Shown one piece after another: positions 6,216 to 13,589 of a DNA stretch of 17,548 nt. The notes below the pieces were generated by a model. That model did no database searches, was not told the DNA's origin, and saw nothing but the letters and a program-made list of their open reading frames with translations. Source of the stretch: an uncultured Anaerolineaceae bacterium (GTDB taxonomy: Bacteria > Chloroflexota > Anaerolineae > Anaerolineales > Anaerolineaceae); NCBI GenBank assembly GCA_937894825.1, contig CALCQT010000146.1:1-17548 (forward strand), in the 5' to 3' direction. The position numbers and the translations under genes are program-made. The stretch's first letter is position 1, and each line of letters begins with the position of its first letter.

Positions 6216-8228
6216 ATGAAAGAAAACTCAAATTGGATTCTGTTATTCCTCATATTGCTGCTTAGTTTTACACTTTCTGGATTTATTCTGGGCGGGACGG
6301 AACCTGTATCAGGTCAGTCAGAACCCATCACCGCTGAAATTCGCCTGCAGGATGATTTTTATGCGGCCGTCAATGCCGAGTGGCTGGCCACGGCGGAAAT
6401 ACCGGCGGACTCACCGTCGATAGACAATTTTTATGTGTTATCCAAGGAAGCGGATCAGATTGTGCGTGATGATCTCGCGGAGATGTTGAAGACGGGCGTG
6501 CCGGAAGGAAACTCGGAATTGGCCGAATTCATTCGTTATTACACGTTGGCGATGGATTTTGACAGCCGTGAAGCCGAAGGTGTCGCTCCGTTACTGCCGT
6601 ACATCGAAAGAATTGAGGCCTTGAAATCGCTGGATGATCTGAACGCGGTGCTGACGGGGGATTGGGCCGTTGAAGGGATGCCTTTCCCGATCGATTACGG
6701 CATTTCGGCGGATATGGCTGACGCAACCCAATATGCCCTCTACCTGGCCATGCCGGGGAACATCCTGCCGGATAAAAGTTATTATGGGACTGAAATCGGG
6801 GATCAGTTATTAGCGATCTTTGCGCAGATGCAGCGGACACTGCTGACCATGCTGGGGAAAAGTGAGGCTGAAGCTGCGCAAATTGTGGAACAGGGACTGG
6901 CTTTTGATGACCGGTTGGTAACATACGCGCAGACTGCTGAAGAAAAAAGTGTCATCACCGCAATGTATAACCCCCGCTCCGCGGAAGATTTTTCGGCGAG
7001 CAGCCGGTATTTGGACCTGACAGCGCTTCTGAACAGCCTGACCGGCGGAAATGTTCCGGATCAGGTGGTTCTGACCAGTACGGCCTATTTTGACAACATC
7101 GACACCGTGGTCAATCCGGATACTTTCGAAGAATTGAAAAACTGGATGATCCTTTTGATGACGACATCCATGAAGAATTATTTGACTGAAGACTACCGGC
7201 AGGCAGCTTCCGCTTATTCCATGACACTGATGGGAACCACAGAAATTTCGCCGAAAGATGAAGTCGCGTATGAGACAGCTTCGCAGCTTTATTCTGAGGT
7301 GGTAGGCCTGTATTACGGTCAGACGTATTTTGGCGAAGCGGCCAAAGCGGACGTCACTCGGATGGTGGCAGCGATGGTGGCGGTATATAAGAACAGACTG
7401 CTGAACAACACCTGGCTGAGTGACGCGACCAAAACCGAAGCGGTCAAGAAATTGGATACCATGGTCTTGAACATCGGCTATCCGGATAAACTCCCTTCTG
7501 TTTACTCCGAGCTGCTTGTCGATGACCAGGTCTCGTTCCTGGAAAACGGTATGCAATTAACGAAAACGTATATCCAAAGCATGATTGCGCGCCTGGGCAC
7601 AACGGTCGATCGGACGGAATGGCCGCTCGCGGCCAATGTGATCAACGCCATGTATAACCCGCTGACCAATTCGATTAATTTCCCGGCTGCTATTCTGCAG
7701 GAACCCTTTTACAGTCTGGAACAAACGCACAGTCAAAATTATGGCGGGATCGGCGCCGTTATCGCGCATGAGATTTCCCACGCTTTTGATACCAATGGGT
7801 CGGCTTATGATGAATATGGCAACCTGCGCAACTGGTGGACCGAGGCGGATTATGCGGCGTTTAATACGCTTACCCAAGCCATGGTGGAAGAATTTGATGA
7901 TCTGCCTTATGCCAATGGGACGGTGGATGGAAAGTTGACCGTCACCGAAAACACGGCGGATGCCGGTGGGCTGAGTTGTGCGCTGGAAGTGGTAAAAGGG
8001 TTGCCGGATGGTGATTTGGAAGAATTTTTTACCAATTGGGCCGTGATCTGGCGCTCCAAATTGTCGCCGGAGATGGAGCATTTGCTGTTGGCGGCCGATG
8101 TGCATGCGCCGGCGAAATTGCGGGCCAATATTCAATTGCAGAACTTTGACGAATTCTTCGATACCTTTGACATTCAGGAAGGGGACGGCATGTGGCGCGC
8201 TCCTGAAGACCGGGTTGCGATCTGGTAA
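6216..8228 (+). CDS. M13 (neprilysin/PepO) family zinc metallopeptidase, exported
   Basis: This is an endopeptidase expected to cleave short peptides outside the cytoplasmic membrane. The 670 residues start with a hydrophobic N-terminus (about 8-30) that could be a signal peptide or a membrane anchor as in neprilysin. The M13 N-terminal lobe opens with the characteristic DDFYAAVNAEWL. The C-terminal catalytic lobe has NAMYNP (the family NAxY substrate-binding motif), the zinc motif HEISH (H518, E519, H522) and ENTAD (third ligand E578, D582). The usual C-terminal CxxW is VAIW here, so the disulfide Cys is missing. AGGAG at 6205-6209 with a 6-nt spacer fixes the start. An ATG at 6212 is out of frame. 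It is transcribed alone, between a terminator upstream and a hairpin downstream. Confidence 0.93.
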   Translation: MKENSNWILLFLILLLSFTLSGFILGGTEPVSGQSEPITAEIRLQDDFYAAVNAEWLATAEIPADSPSIDNFYVLSKEADQIVRDDLAEMLKTGVPEGNSELAEFIRYYTLAMDFDSREAEGVAPLLPYIERIEALKSLDDLNAVLTGDWAVEGMPFPIDYGISADMADATQYALYLAMPGNILPDKSYYGTEIGDQLLAIFAQMQRTLLTMLGKSEAEAAQIVEQGLAFDDRLVTYAQTAEEKSVITAMYNPRSAEDFSASSRYLDLTALLNSLTGGNVPDQVVLTSTAYFDNIDTVVNPDTFEELKNWMILLMTTSMKNYLTEDYRQAASAYSMTLMGTTEISPKDEVAYETASQLYSEVVGLYYGQTYFGEAAKADVTRMVAAMVAVYKNRLLNNTWLSDATKTEAVKKLDTMVLNIGYPDKLPSVYSELLVDDQVSFLENGMQLTKTYIQSMIARLGTTVDRTEWPLAANVINAMYNPLTNSINFPAAILQEPFYSLEQTHSQNYGGIGAVIAHEISHAFDTNGSAYDEYGNLRNWWTEADYAAFNTLTQAMVEEFDDLPYANGTVDGKLTVTENTADAGGLSCALEVVKGLPDGDLEEFFTNWAVIWRSKLSPEMEHLLLAADVHAPAKLRANIQLQNFDEFFDTFDIQEGDGMWRAPEDRVAIW

Positions 8229-8273
8229 TTTTTTAGGAGGAAGCAAGCCCAAAAGGCTGTTTCTCTGTATAAG

Positions 8274-8310
8274 AAAACCATCCCGCATGGGACACTCGCG
8301 GGATGGTTTT
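8274..8310. terminator. Bidirectional terminator hairpin between convergent genes
   Basis: AAAACCATCCCGC (8274-8286) and GCGGGATGGTTTT (8298-8310) form a perfect 13-bp stem with an 11-nt loop. The A4 and T4 ends make it usable on both strands. It lies between the convergent M13 peptidase and rhodanese genes. Confidence 0.75.
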
Positions 8311-8326
8311 CGACGGGATAAAGGAA

Positions 8327-9238
8327 TTAATCCGTTACGTATTCGCCGCCCTTACCGAGCCAGCCGGCTCCGCTTTCGACGGAACCTACACCGCCGGACA
8401 GTGAATAGGCCTCAAAGCCCAACATGCGCAGCACTGCCAGTGTCTGGGATGAGGTTTGTCCGGTATAGCAATTGACGATAACCGGCTTGTCGGTTGGGAT
8501 GGTGCTGAAACTTTCCTGCATTCCGACGCCGAACGGGATATTGATTGCGCCTGCGATATGGCCGGCCGCGAAATCTTCCGCTCTGCGGACGGAAAGAATC
8601 GTGTAATCTTCGCTCTCGGCGTCCACCAGCTCAATCAGGCTTTCCGGAGGAAAGTTGAAATATTTGAAAGTGTTGGAAACCGCTTCATTGAAATAGTCTG
8701 TGATTGCTGCTTTAATGGAGGGATCCACTTCATAAACTTCTTCTGGCAGGGTAGCTTCATCCAAAGTGATATATTTTTCATACCCTTCGGCTTTGGAAAT
8801 ACCATTGTTGAACCCGCCCTGAATGTTGGTAGCGTATTTGCCGGCAATGTTCAGCAGCGCGACCACCTGCGAGGAAGTTTGACCGGTATAGCAATTGATG
8901 TACAGCGGCACATCATCCGGGATCTGCTCCAGGGCTTCCGCGACGGCAGGACCATAAGGGATGTTAATCGCGCCCACCAAATGACCTTCGGCGTAAGCGT
9001 CCGGCTGGCGCACATCCAGGATCAGCAATTCTTCACCGGCGTCCATCTTTGCGAACAGATCGGCGACGCTGCTCATGTGCCGGTCATCCGGGAAGTTCGC
9101 GAAATAGTCCATCGCGGCTTCGGCGACAACGGCATTGTCAATGGTTGTGGTCTCGTCGGCTGAAACAACGGCGCTGACAGCGAAAACCAGGCAGCAAACA
9201 AGCGCAACAGTCATCCAAATTGAAAAACTTTTTTTCAT
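8327..9238 (-). CDS. Exported tandem rhodanese-domain protein
   Basis: This is a secreted sulfurtransferase-type protein of 303 residues: a signal peptide (MKKSFSIW to VVSADE, about 1-28) and two rhodanese domains (about 55-155 and 198-300). Each has a catalytic Cys in an identical CYTGQTSSQ loop (C116 and C257), so both domains could be active. A helix containing an (M/T)DYF segment precedes each domain, so the duplicated unit is larger than the rhodanese fold. The DVR motif of domain 1 is SVR in domain 2. The ATG at 9238 is preferred because it gives a clean signal peptide and has AAGGA upstream, though 12 nt away. An in-frame ATG at 9283 would add 15 residues. It is downstream of the split sulfurtransferase, 93 bp away, and probably co-transcribed. 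The sulfur donor and acceptor are unknown. Confidence 0.9.
   Translation of the reverse strand: MKKSFSIWMTVALVCCLVFAVSAVVSADETTTIDNAVVAEAAMDYFANFPDDRHMSSVADLFAKMDAGEELLILDVRQPDAYAEGHLVGAINIPYGPAVAEALEQIPDDVPLYINCYTGQTSSQVVALLNIAGKYATNIQGGFNNGISKAEGYEKYITLDEATLPEEVYEVDPSIKAAITDYFNEAVSNTFKYFNFPPESLIELVDAESEDYTILSVRRAEDFAAGHIAGAINIPFGVGMQESFSTIPTDKPVIVNCYTGQTSSQTLAVLRMLGFEAYSLSGGVGSVESGAGWLGKGGEYVTD
8454..8475. repeat. Direct repeat marking the rhodanese domain duplication (partner 8877-8898)
   Basis: This 22-bp stretch and its partner at 8877-8898 differ at one base only. They encode the CYTGQTS active-site loops of the two rhodanese domains. Near-identity at synonymous positions suggests a fairly recent duplication, or conversion between the copies. 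Confidence 0.6.
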
Positions 9239-9331
9239 TTTATTTGTAAATCCTTTCAATGATGTAGAATCAAACGAATTCATCAGCTCAGCAAACAGCG
9301 GAAACAGATTTGCCGAACAAATCGACCTTTA

Positions 9332-9724
9332 TCAGGACGCATCCTGCTTCTTGGGCGCGTCAGCGCCTCCTTCCGGCATTTCGACCGGATTTGCCGAGTT
9401 GGATGTCCATTCCAAAAATGCGCCGTCATAAATCCGGATGTTCCGGTACCCGGCGTTATAGAGCTCCAGGAAAACCGGCGCCGCGCGAAACGAGGTCTGA
9501 CAGTAAATGATGATCTCCTGTTCCGGCTGGATGCCGGCGCTCAGATAGTTGATCCGAGTCGTCTGGACATTTTTCAGGGTACCATCGGCATAGTAATTGC
9601 CGAGGTAATCCATCATGATCGAACCGGGGATCTTGCCGAATTCGGTGTATTCCGCGTCACTGCGCACGTCCAACAGGACAATATTCGGATCCGGTTCATT
9701 GACAATCGCCGCGACTTCTTTCAT
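9332..9724 (-). CDS. C-terminal (catalytic) half of a frameshifted thiosulfate sulfurtransferase
   Basis: This is the second rhodanese domain of a two-domain sulfurtransferase of the TST/SseA type. It carries the catalytic loop YCQTSFRA (C75 from the ATG at 9724) and the LLDVRSDAEY motif (17-26). Open reading continues in this frame upstream of the ATG, giving NWLATMKEV, exactly the family's linker sequence before domain 2. The start is therefore not natural: the frame was joined to the N-terminal half through a one-base change near 9738-9748. As it stands, the ATG overlaps the upstream stop as ATGA, so re-initiation could still make a separate cytoplasmic, unanchored catalytic domain. A short charged tail (MPEGGADAPKKQDAS) ends the protein. 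Confidence 0.8.
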   Translation of the reverse strand: MKEVAAIVNEPDPNIVLLDVRSDAEYTEFGKIPGSIMMDYLGNYYADGTLKNVQTTRINYLSAGIQPEQEIIIYCQTSFRAAPVFLELYNAGYRNIRIYDGAFLEWTSNSANPVEMPEGGADAPKKQDAS

Positions 9725-10248
9725 CGTGGCCAGCCAGTTCTGGCCGGGTTCACGCGCTTCGAAAACGGCGGAACAATTTCAGGAATATCCTGGGTGCGCG
9801 CAATGCCTGCTTTTTGGATCGCGTCGATTCCGCCGTTAATCACCATCACGTTTTCATGCCCATACATAAACAAAGTCCAGAGCATGCGCGCGGCGCTCAT
9901 CTTATCCGCATCGTAAGCAAGGACACGCGTATCGTTTGAGATTCCGGCCGCACTGAGAACCTTTTGAATTTTTTTCTCTGAGGTCAGCATATTCTTTACC
10001 GGAACGTTGATTACAATGTCCGACACCGGAATATTTACCGCCCCTAAAACGTGTCCATCCGCATATTCTTCGGCGGAACGCATGTCAACAATTACACTAT
10101 CTTTAGCGCCGGCGAGTCCACTTAATTCTTTTGCCTCGATCAGTTTGCTCTCACCTTTTGCATATTCATGTGAATTGCATGCAGTGAGTACGGCTGCAGC
10201 CATCACCAAAGTCAAAAAGAGCGAAAACTTTTTGACCATCAATCTCAT
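9721..10248 (-). CDS. N-terminal half of a frameshifted lipoprotein thiosulfate sulfurtransferase
   Basis: This is a lipoprotein signal peptide ending in VLTAC (Cys24), followed by the non-catalytic first rhodanese domain of a TST/SseA-type enzyme: VIVDMRSAEEYADGHVLGAV (53-72) and, at the place of the active-site Cys, Asp in AYDAD (111-115). Such an inactive first domain is normal for the family. From about residue 170 the frame runs into ARTGWPR and stops. Adding one base after GCC (for example CCAG to CCCAG near 9738-9748) restores VNPAQNWLATMKEV and joins it to the second half as a protein of about 305 residues, the usual size. AGGAGG with a 6-nt spacer supports the ATG at 10248; ATG at 10239 is the alternative. 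Confidence 0.82.
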   Translation of the reverse strand: MRLMVKKFSLFLTLVMAAAVLTACNSHEYAKGESKLIEAKELSGLAGAKDSVIVDMRSAEEYADGHVLGAVNIPVSDIVINVPVKNMLTSEKKIQKVLSAAGISNDTRVLAYDADKMSAARMLWTLFMYGHENVMVINGGIDAIQKAGIARTQDIPEIVPPFSKRVNPARTGWPR

Positions 10249-10273
10249 CGCTGACCTCCTGTGTTATAGTTGA

Positions 10274-10302
10274 AAAATATTGGCCGTTCGTTTTGTAGTA
10301 AA
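10274..10302 (-). promoter_or_regulatory. Candidate promoter of the rhodanese operon
   Basis: On the minus strand TTTACT (10302-10297) and TATTTT (10279-10274) are 17 bp apart, placing the start shortly before the AGGAGG site of the gene at 10248. The hexamers are only moderate matches. Elsewhere in the 221-bp gap 10249-10469 there is a small hairpin, GCGTCT/AGACGC at 10314-10330, and a dyad, CACTAT/ATAGTG at 10392-10421, upstream of the divergent glycosyltransferase gene. Confidence 0.3.
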
Positions 10303-10469
10303 GCATCAATAACGCGTCTGCAGAAGACGCTCTCTTCTCTTGTGCAAACCGTCACAAACAAAAGGTATTGTACATCGATATTCGCCAGGTCCACTATTAC
10401 AAAACCTAATGCAGTATAGTGTTATTTGATGACGGATAAATCTCTGTTTTCAGGAGCGCTTGATTCCCG

Positions 10470-12023
10470 GTGAAAAGCCAAATAAAGGTTTCTTTTCTCA
10501 AAGTCTGGCTGTATCTTCTCTTCTATGCAGGAATTCATCTGCTTTTTTTGACCCGCTTTCCGCATATGCACTCGGACGAGAGCTGGCTGGCCGGTTTATC
10601 GCGGAATATGCTGCTGCATGGAGACCTGGGCGTGACAGAAACTTTCTTTGATGCCAAGCCCCGTTATCCGCACGCGATCAAGACACTGTTCCATTTGCTG
10701 CAGATCGGGATGATCCGGGTTTTCGGCTACAGTCTGTTTTCTGTCCGGTTGCTGAGTCTGATCGTTGGCTGTTGCTGCCTTTTTGTGTTCTACCATTGCG
10801 CGCGGCGTTTGTTCCGGCGGGATTCATTCGCGTTTCTGTGTATGCTTGCCCTCAGTTGGGATGTTCAGTTTATTGAAGCAATTCATTTTGCCCGCAGTGA
10901 GGTTTTCATCTGCCTGGGGCTTTGTCTGTGTCTGTTGCCCTTGCTCTCAGAGCGCCTTACCCGTCGGTCGGTTTTGCTGGCCGGGCTGGTGACCGGAATT
11001 TGTGTCTTCATTCATCCGAACAGCTTTTTGCTGGCCTGTTCATGCGGGGCCGTTTTGTTTTACCGCTGTGGTCTTCGGCAAAAAAAGGTTGCGCTGATCG
11101 GCTGGTATGCGGGGATCACCGCTGTGTTTGCCGCACTGGCAGTTGCGCTCAGTTTCGGCTTTGACAAGGATTTCATCCGGCATTACTTCACGGTTGGGCA
11201 GGAATCCTTTAATGTGCTGGCGCCGGTCGGGGAAAAGATCGGTGAAGTGTCTGGGTTCTTCGCGCGCATCTGGTCTCAGTCCAGCGGGACGTATTTCATG
11301 CCGGATATTCGGATTCAAGCGGTGCTATTCCTTTCCGCCGCATTCATTTGCGCTGTGTTTGGGCTTGTCATGAAAAATGAGCTGCCGGAGCAGACGGAGA
11401 AACTCATCTCGCTGCTGATGGCCGGGGTGGGGATCGTCGCAGGCATCACGGTCATCGGCCGTTTTAATCAAACCAGTATTCTCTTTCTATTTCCGATCGG
11501 TTGGTTGTTGACAGCTGCCATGTTTTCGATCCTCAGTGAGAATCACCGCGGCCGGCTTCTGGCGGGCACCGGTGTGCTGGTGCTTGCCGTCAGTGTCGTT
11601 TCAATCCGCCCATGGCTGGGCATTTCCTATGACGCTTACCTGGACCGGATCGCACAATTTGTTCCGAAAGACGCGCGCGTGCTGGCGAATTTGAATACCG
11701 ATTTTTATTTTGAGGATGACATGCTTCGGGATTACCGCAACTTGCCCTATGCGATGAAAGGATCGGGAATCCCGGCGTACATCCTTGATAATGAGATTGA
11801 ATATATCCTGTACAGTGATGAACTCGATTTTATTTATCAGAACCGCCCCAATTTTAATCCGATTTACGGCAACAGTTTGTTCGTGGAGGAGTTGAAAAAT
11901 TTTTGCCGGGAGCATTGTACGATGGCCGGCAGCTTTTTTGATCCGGTGTTCGGGGTGCGTATTCAGGACTTAATCGGGAACGGAGAATATGGCACGGTCA
12001 CGATCTATCGGGTCGATTATTGA
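10470..12023 (+). CDS. GT-C fold membrane glycosyltransferase (PMT/ArnT-like)
   Basis: This integral membrane protein of 517 residues has roughly ten or more hydrophobic helices and a soluble C-terminal part (about 390-517). The first extracytoplasmic loop has HMHSDESWLAGLSRNML (about 32-48); an acidic pair (D36, E37) at that place is the catalytic signature of GT-C enzymes that transfer a sugar from a polyprenyl-phosphate donor. The following loop and helix (RYPHAIKTLFHLL, VFGYSLFSVRLLSLIVG) also match the PMT/ArnT layout. The start is GTG; an upstream CAGGAG is 13 nt away, which is long. The protein probably glycosylates a lipid, protein or polymer on the outer face. The gene is alone on its strand and converges on the ABC operon. 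The donor and acceptor cannot be told. Confidence 0.82.
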   Translation: MKSQIKVSFLKVWLYLLFYAGIHLLFLTRFPHMHSDESWLAGLSRNMLLHGDLGVTETFFDAKPRYPHAIKTLFHLLQIGMIRVFGYSLFSVRLLSLIVGCCCLFVFYHCARRLFRRDSFAFLCMLALSWDVQFIEAIHFARSEVFICLGLCLCLLPLLSERLTRRSVLLAGLVTGICVFIHPNSFLLACSCGAVLFYRCGLRQKKVALIGWYAGITAVFAALAVALSFGFDKDFIRHYFTVGQESFNVLAPVGEKIGEVSGFFARIWSQSSGTYFMPDIRIQAVLFLSAAFICAVFGLVMKNELPEQTEKLISLLMAGVGIVAGITVIGRFNQTSILFLFPIGWLLTAAMFSILSENHRGRLLAGTGVLVLAVSVVSIRPWLGISYDAYLDRIAQFVPKDARVLANLNTDFYFEDDMLRDYRNLPYAMKGSGIPAYILDNEIEYILYSDELDFIYQNRPNFNPIYGNSLFVEELKNFCREHCTMAGSFFDPVFGVRIQDLIGNGEYGTVTIYRVDY

Positions 12024-12072
12024 TGATTCGAGGGGCATCTACGAGATGTAAACGAGGAAGAAAAACCTGGTA

Positions 12073-12459
12073 TCAATAATGATATAGTGCTTCAAGCTCC
12101 GCTTTTTGGATTTTTTGCGGAGCGTTTTCCTTTTGCAACACAAAACGGTGCCTCTCCCGGCTGAGCACCGCGAGGGTCGTCCCCAGCTCAATGGCTTCAT
12201 CCATGTCATGCGTGACCAGCAGGATGGTCGTGCCCATTTTTTTATGGAGCTGTTTGATATTTTGGATGGCTTCGTTTCTGGTCAAAAAATCCAAACTGGA
12301 AAAAGGTTCATCCATCAAGAGCAGGCGCGGCTGAAGGATCAGCGCCCGGGCCAGTGCGCCGCGCTGCTTCATCCCGCCCGAAAGCTGATGCGGGAAAGCA
12401 GCTGCGAAGTCAGCCAGACCGGTCAATTTCCGCTTCTGCCGCTGCTTTTCTCGGATCAC
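12073..12459 (-). CDS. C-terminal half of a frameshifted NitT/TauT-type ABC ATPase
   Basis: This holds the second half of an SsuB/TauB-like nucleotide-binding protein: the signature LSGGMKQR, Walker B LLLMDEP with the D-loop SSLD, and the H-loop VTHD followed by MDEAI. The first 11 residues (MIREKQRQKRK) are an out-of-frame reading of the upstream half. Family sequence begins at LTGLADFAAAFPHQLSGG, near 12426. It should be continuous with the fragment at 12410-12805. Removing one A of the AAA on the minus strand at 12427-12429 gives EAELTGLADF and a protein of about 244 residues, normal for the family. It has no start site of its own that looks convincing, so unless the indel is an artefact the half is probably not made efficiently. 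Confidence 0.78.
   Translation of the reverse strand: MIREKQRQKRKLTGLADFAAAFPHQLSGGMKQRGALARALILQPRLLLMDEPFSSLDFLTRNEAIQNIKQLHKKMGTTILLVTHDMDEAIELGTTLAVLSRERHRFVLQKENAPQKIQKAELEALYHY
12096..12127 (+). terminator. Possible terminator of the GT-C gene inside the convergent ATPase gene
   Basis: GCTCCGC (12096-12102) pairs with GCGGAGC (12117-12123) around a T-rich 14-nt loop and is followed by GTTTTCC. It lies about 75 bp past the GT-C stop and within the C-terminal codons of the ABC ATPase on the other strand. Confidence 0.3.
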
Positions 12460-12805
12460 TTTCGGCGCCGGTTTTTTTCAACGCATAGATCAAATTCTGT
12501 TTCAGTGTGTACCAGGGGAACAATTGATCAAAGCTCTGAAAGATCATGATTGCATCACGACCCGGCTGGCGCACCGGCACCTGATCCAGCAATACTTCAC
12601 CCTTGTCCGGCGGTTCAAATCCGCCCAAAACGCGCAGTAAGGTTGATTTTCCCCCGCCGCTTGGTCCCAGAATGACGAAGAATTCTCCCTCCGCCAGGCT
12701 GAAATGGACGTCCTCCAGCACAGACAGGTTCCCTTCCCCGTTGGGGAAAGCTTTCCAAACATGGTTGCATTCCAGCAGTGGTTTATTCTTTATCATTTGC
12801 GGCAC
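12410..12805 (-). CDS. N-terminal half of a frameshifted NitT/TauT-type ABC ATPase
   Basis: This is the first half of the importer's ATPase: Walker A GPSGGGKST (47-55) and the Q-loop in IMIFQSFDQLFPW (Q90). The frame leaves family sequence at AAAEAE (about 127), reads IDRSG and stops, so the signature motif and Walker B are lost from this product. The gap is a single base at an A-run (12427-12429); the rest of the gene continues in the next frame. The start is GTG at 12805, overlapping the permease stop by 23 bp; ATG at 12796 is an alternative. Without the second half the transporter would have no working ATPase unless another cytoplasmic ATPase substitutes or the frameshift is a sequencing error. 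Confidence 0.8.
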   Translation of the reverse strand: MPQMIKNKPLLECNHVWKAFPNGEGNLSVLEDVHFSLAEGEFFVILGPSGGGKSTLLRVLGGFEPPDKGEVLLDQVPVRQPGRDAIMIFQSFDQLFPWYTLKQNLIYALKKTGAESDPRKAAAEAEIDRSG

Positions 12806-13589
12806 TCATTCCCCAGCGACGGATGGTCACTTTTTCCAGCCAGTTGAAAAAAAGGTCCTCGACCAGAATTCCGAGCACGACCACGATGACAATCCCTGCG
12901 AACAAGCCGGCGGTGTTCATAAAGGTGCGCTGTTTCAAAATGTACCAGCCGATGCCGCCTTTTGCGCCGATCGCGCCGAAGACCATTTCAGCGCTGATCA
13001 AAGCGCGCCATGCCCGCGCCCAGCCAATTTTTAGCCCACTGATGAAATATCCCAGCGCGCTCTTGAACATAACCGAAAGGATGATGTCGCTTTTGCACAT
13101 GGAGAGGTTCCGCGCAGCGTCGATATAGATTTGCGGGACGGCGTTGAATCCGCTGAACAAATTGAGCAGAATCGGCCAAAGAGCGGAATGGACAACAATC
13201 GCCAGCACAGATCCGGACCCCGCGCTGAACCAGATGATCAGCAGCGGCAGCAGCGCCAGTCCCGGCAGTGGGTGGGCGATGGCGGTTACGGTATCAATGA
13301 AACTCCCCGCCACCGGCCAGCGGAACGCGATCAAGATCAGCAGGATGGCCAGCACGGCTGAGATGGTTAAGCCGACCAAGATAAATCCAAAGGAATAGAG
13401 CGCCTGAAACCCAAGGTCGCCGCGGATGAAACTGGTCCATAAAGTCTGCAAAACGCTTTCAACCGGTGGAAACAACAAGGGTGAAATTTTGAATACTTTG
13501 ACGCCGAATTCCCATAGGAATAGCAGCAGAATGATCCATCCGAGACGAATCAGCGGTTTTGAGAGCCGGCGGTTTTTATTCGCCTTCAT
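12783..13589 (-). CDS. NitT/TauT-type ABC transporter permease (SsuC/TauC-like)
   Basis: This is the membrane subunit of an importer for small organic or inorganic anions or related solutes, 268 residues with about six hydrophobic helices. The segment DAARNLSMCKSDIILSVMF followed by SALGYFISGLKIGWARAWRALISAEM is the cytoplasmic EAA loop of the BPD transporter family in its SsuC/TauC form, which docks onto the ATPase. The WARAWRALISAEM part, ending in GIGWYI, is typical of the sulfonate/nitrate/taurine group. The ATG lies inside the end of the binding-protein gene (14-bp overlap) without its own Shine-Dalgarno, so translation is probably coupled. The gene is intact. Confidence 0.92.
   Translation of the reverse strand: MKANKNRRLSKPLIRLGWIILLLFLWEFGVKVFKISPLLFPPVESVLQTLWTSFIRGDLGFQALYSFGFILVGLTISAVLAILLILIAFRWPVAGSFIDTVTAIAHPLPGLALLPLLIIWFSAGSGSVLAIVVHSALWPILLNLFSGFNAVPQIYIDAARNLSMCKSDIILSVMFKSALGYFISGLKIGWARAWRALISAEMVFGAIGAKGGIGWYILKQRTFMNTAGLFAGIVIVVVLGILVEDLFFNWLEKVTIRRWGMSAANDKE

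Noticed and set aside
6810..8288. Two long antisense open frames (about 248 and 243 codons) opposite the M13 peptidase gene
   Set aside because: They lie wholly under a gene with clear family motifs, have no recognisable domain and no ribosome binding site; they reflect codon bias on the sense strand.
8456..9163. 235-codon plus-strand open frame opposite the tandem rhodanese gene
   Set aside because: Shadow of the rhodanese gene; composition is that of a reversed frame and no domain is recognisable.
9721..9760. Programmed -1 frameshifting in the sulfurtransferase gene
   Set aside because: No X-XXY-YYZ heptamer, no clear downstream pseudoknot, and two-domain sulfurtransferases are not known to be recoded; a base deletion is simpler.
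12040..12055. CATCT/AGATG mini-hairpin between the convergent GT-C and ATPase genes as a terminator
   Set aside because: Only a 5-bp stem, no T-run on either strand.
12420..12435. Programmed +1 frameshifting in the ABC ATPase gene
   Set aside because: The GAA-A-TTG site lacks a rare or stop codon in the A site and family members are encoded in one frame; an extra base is simpler.
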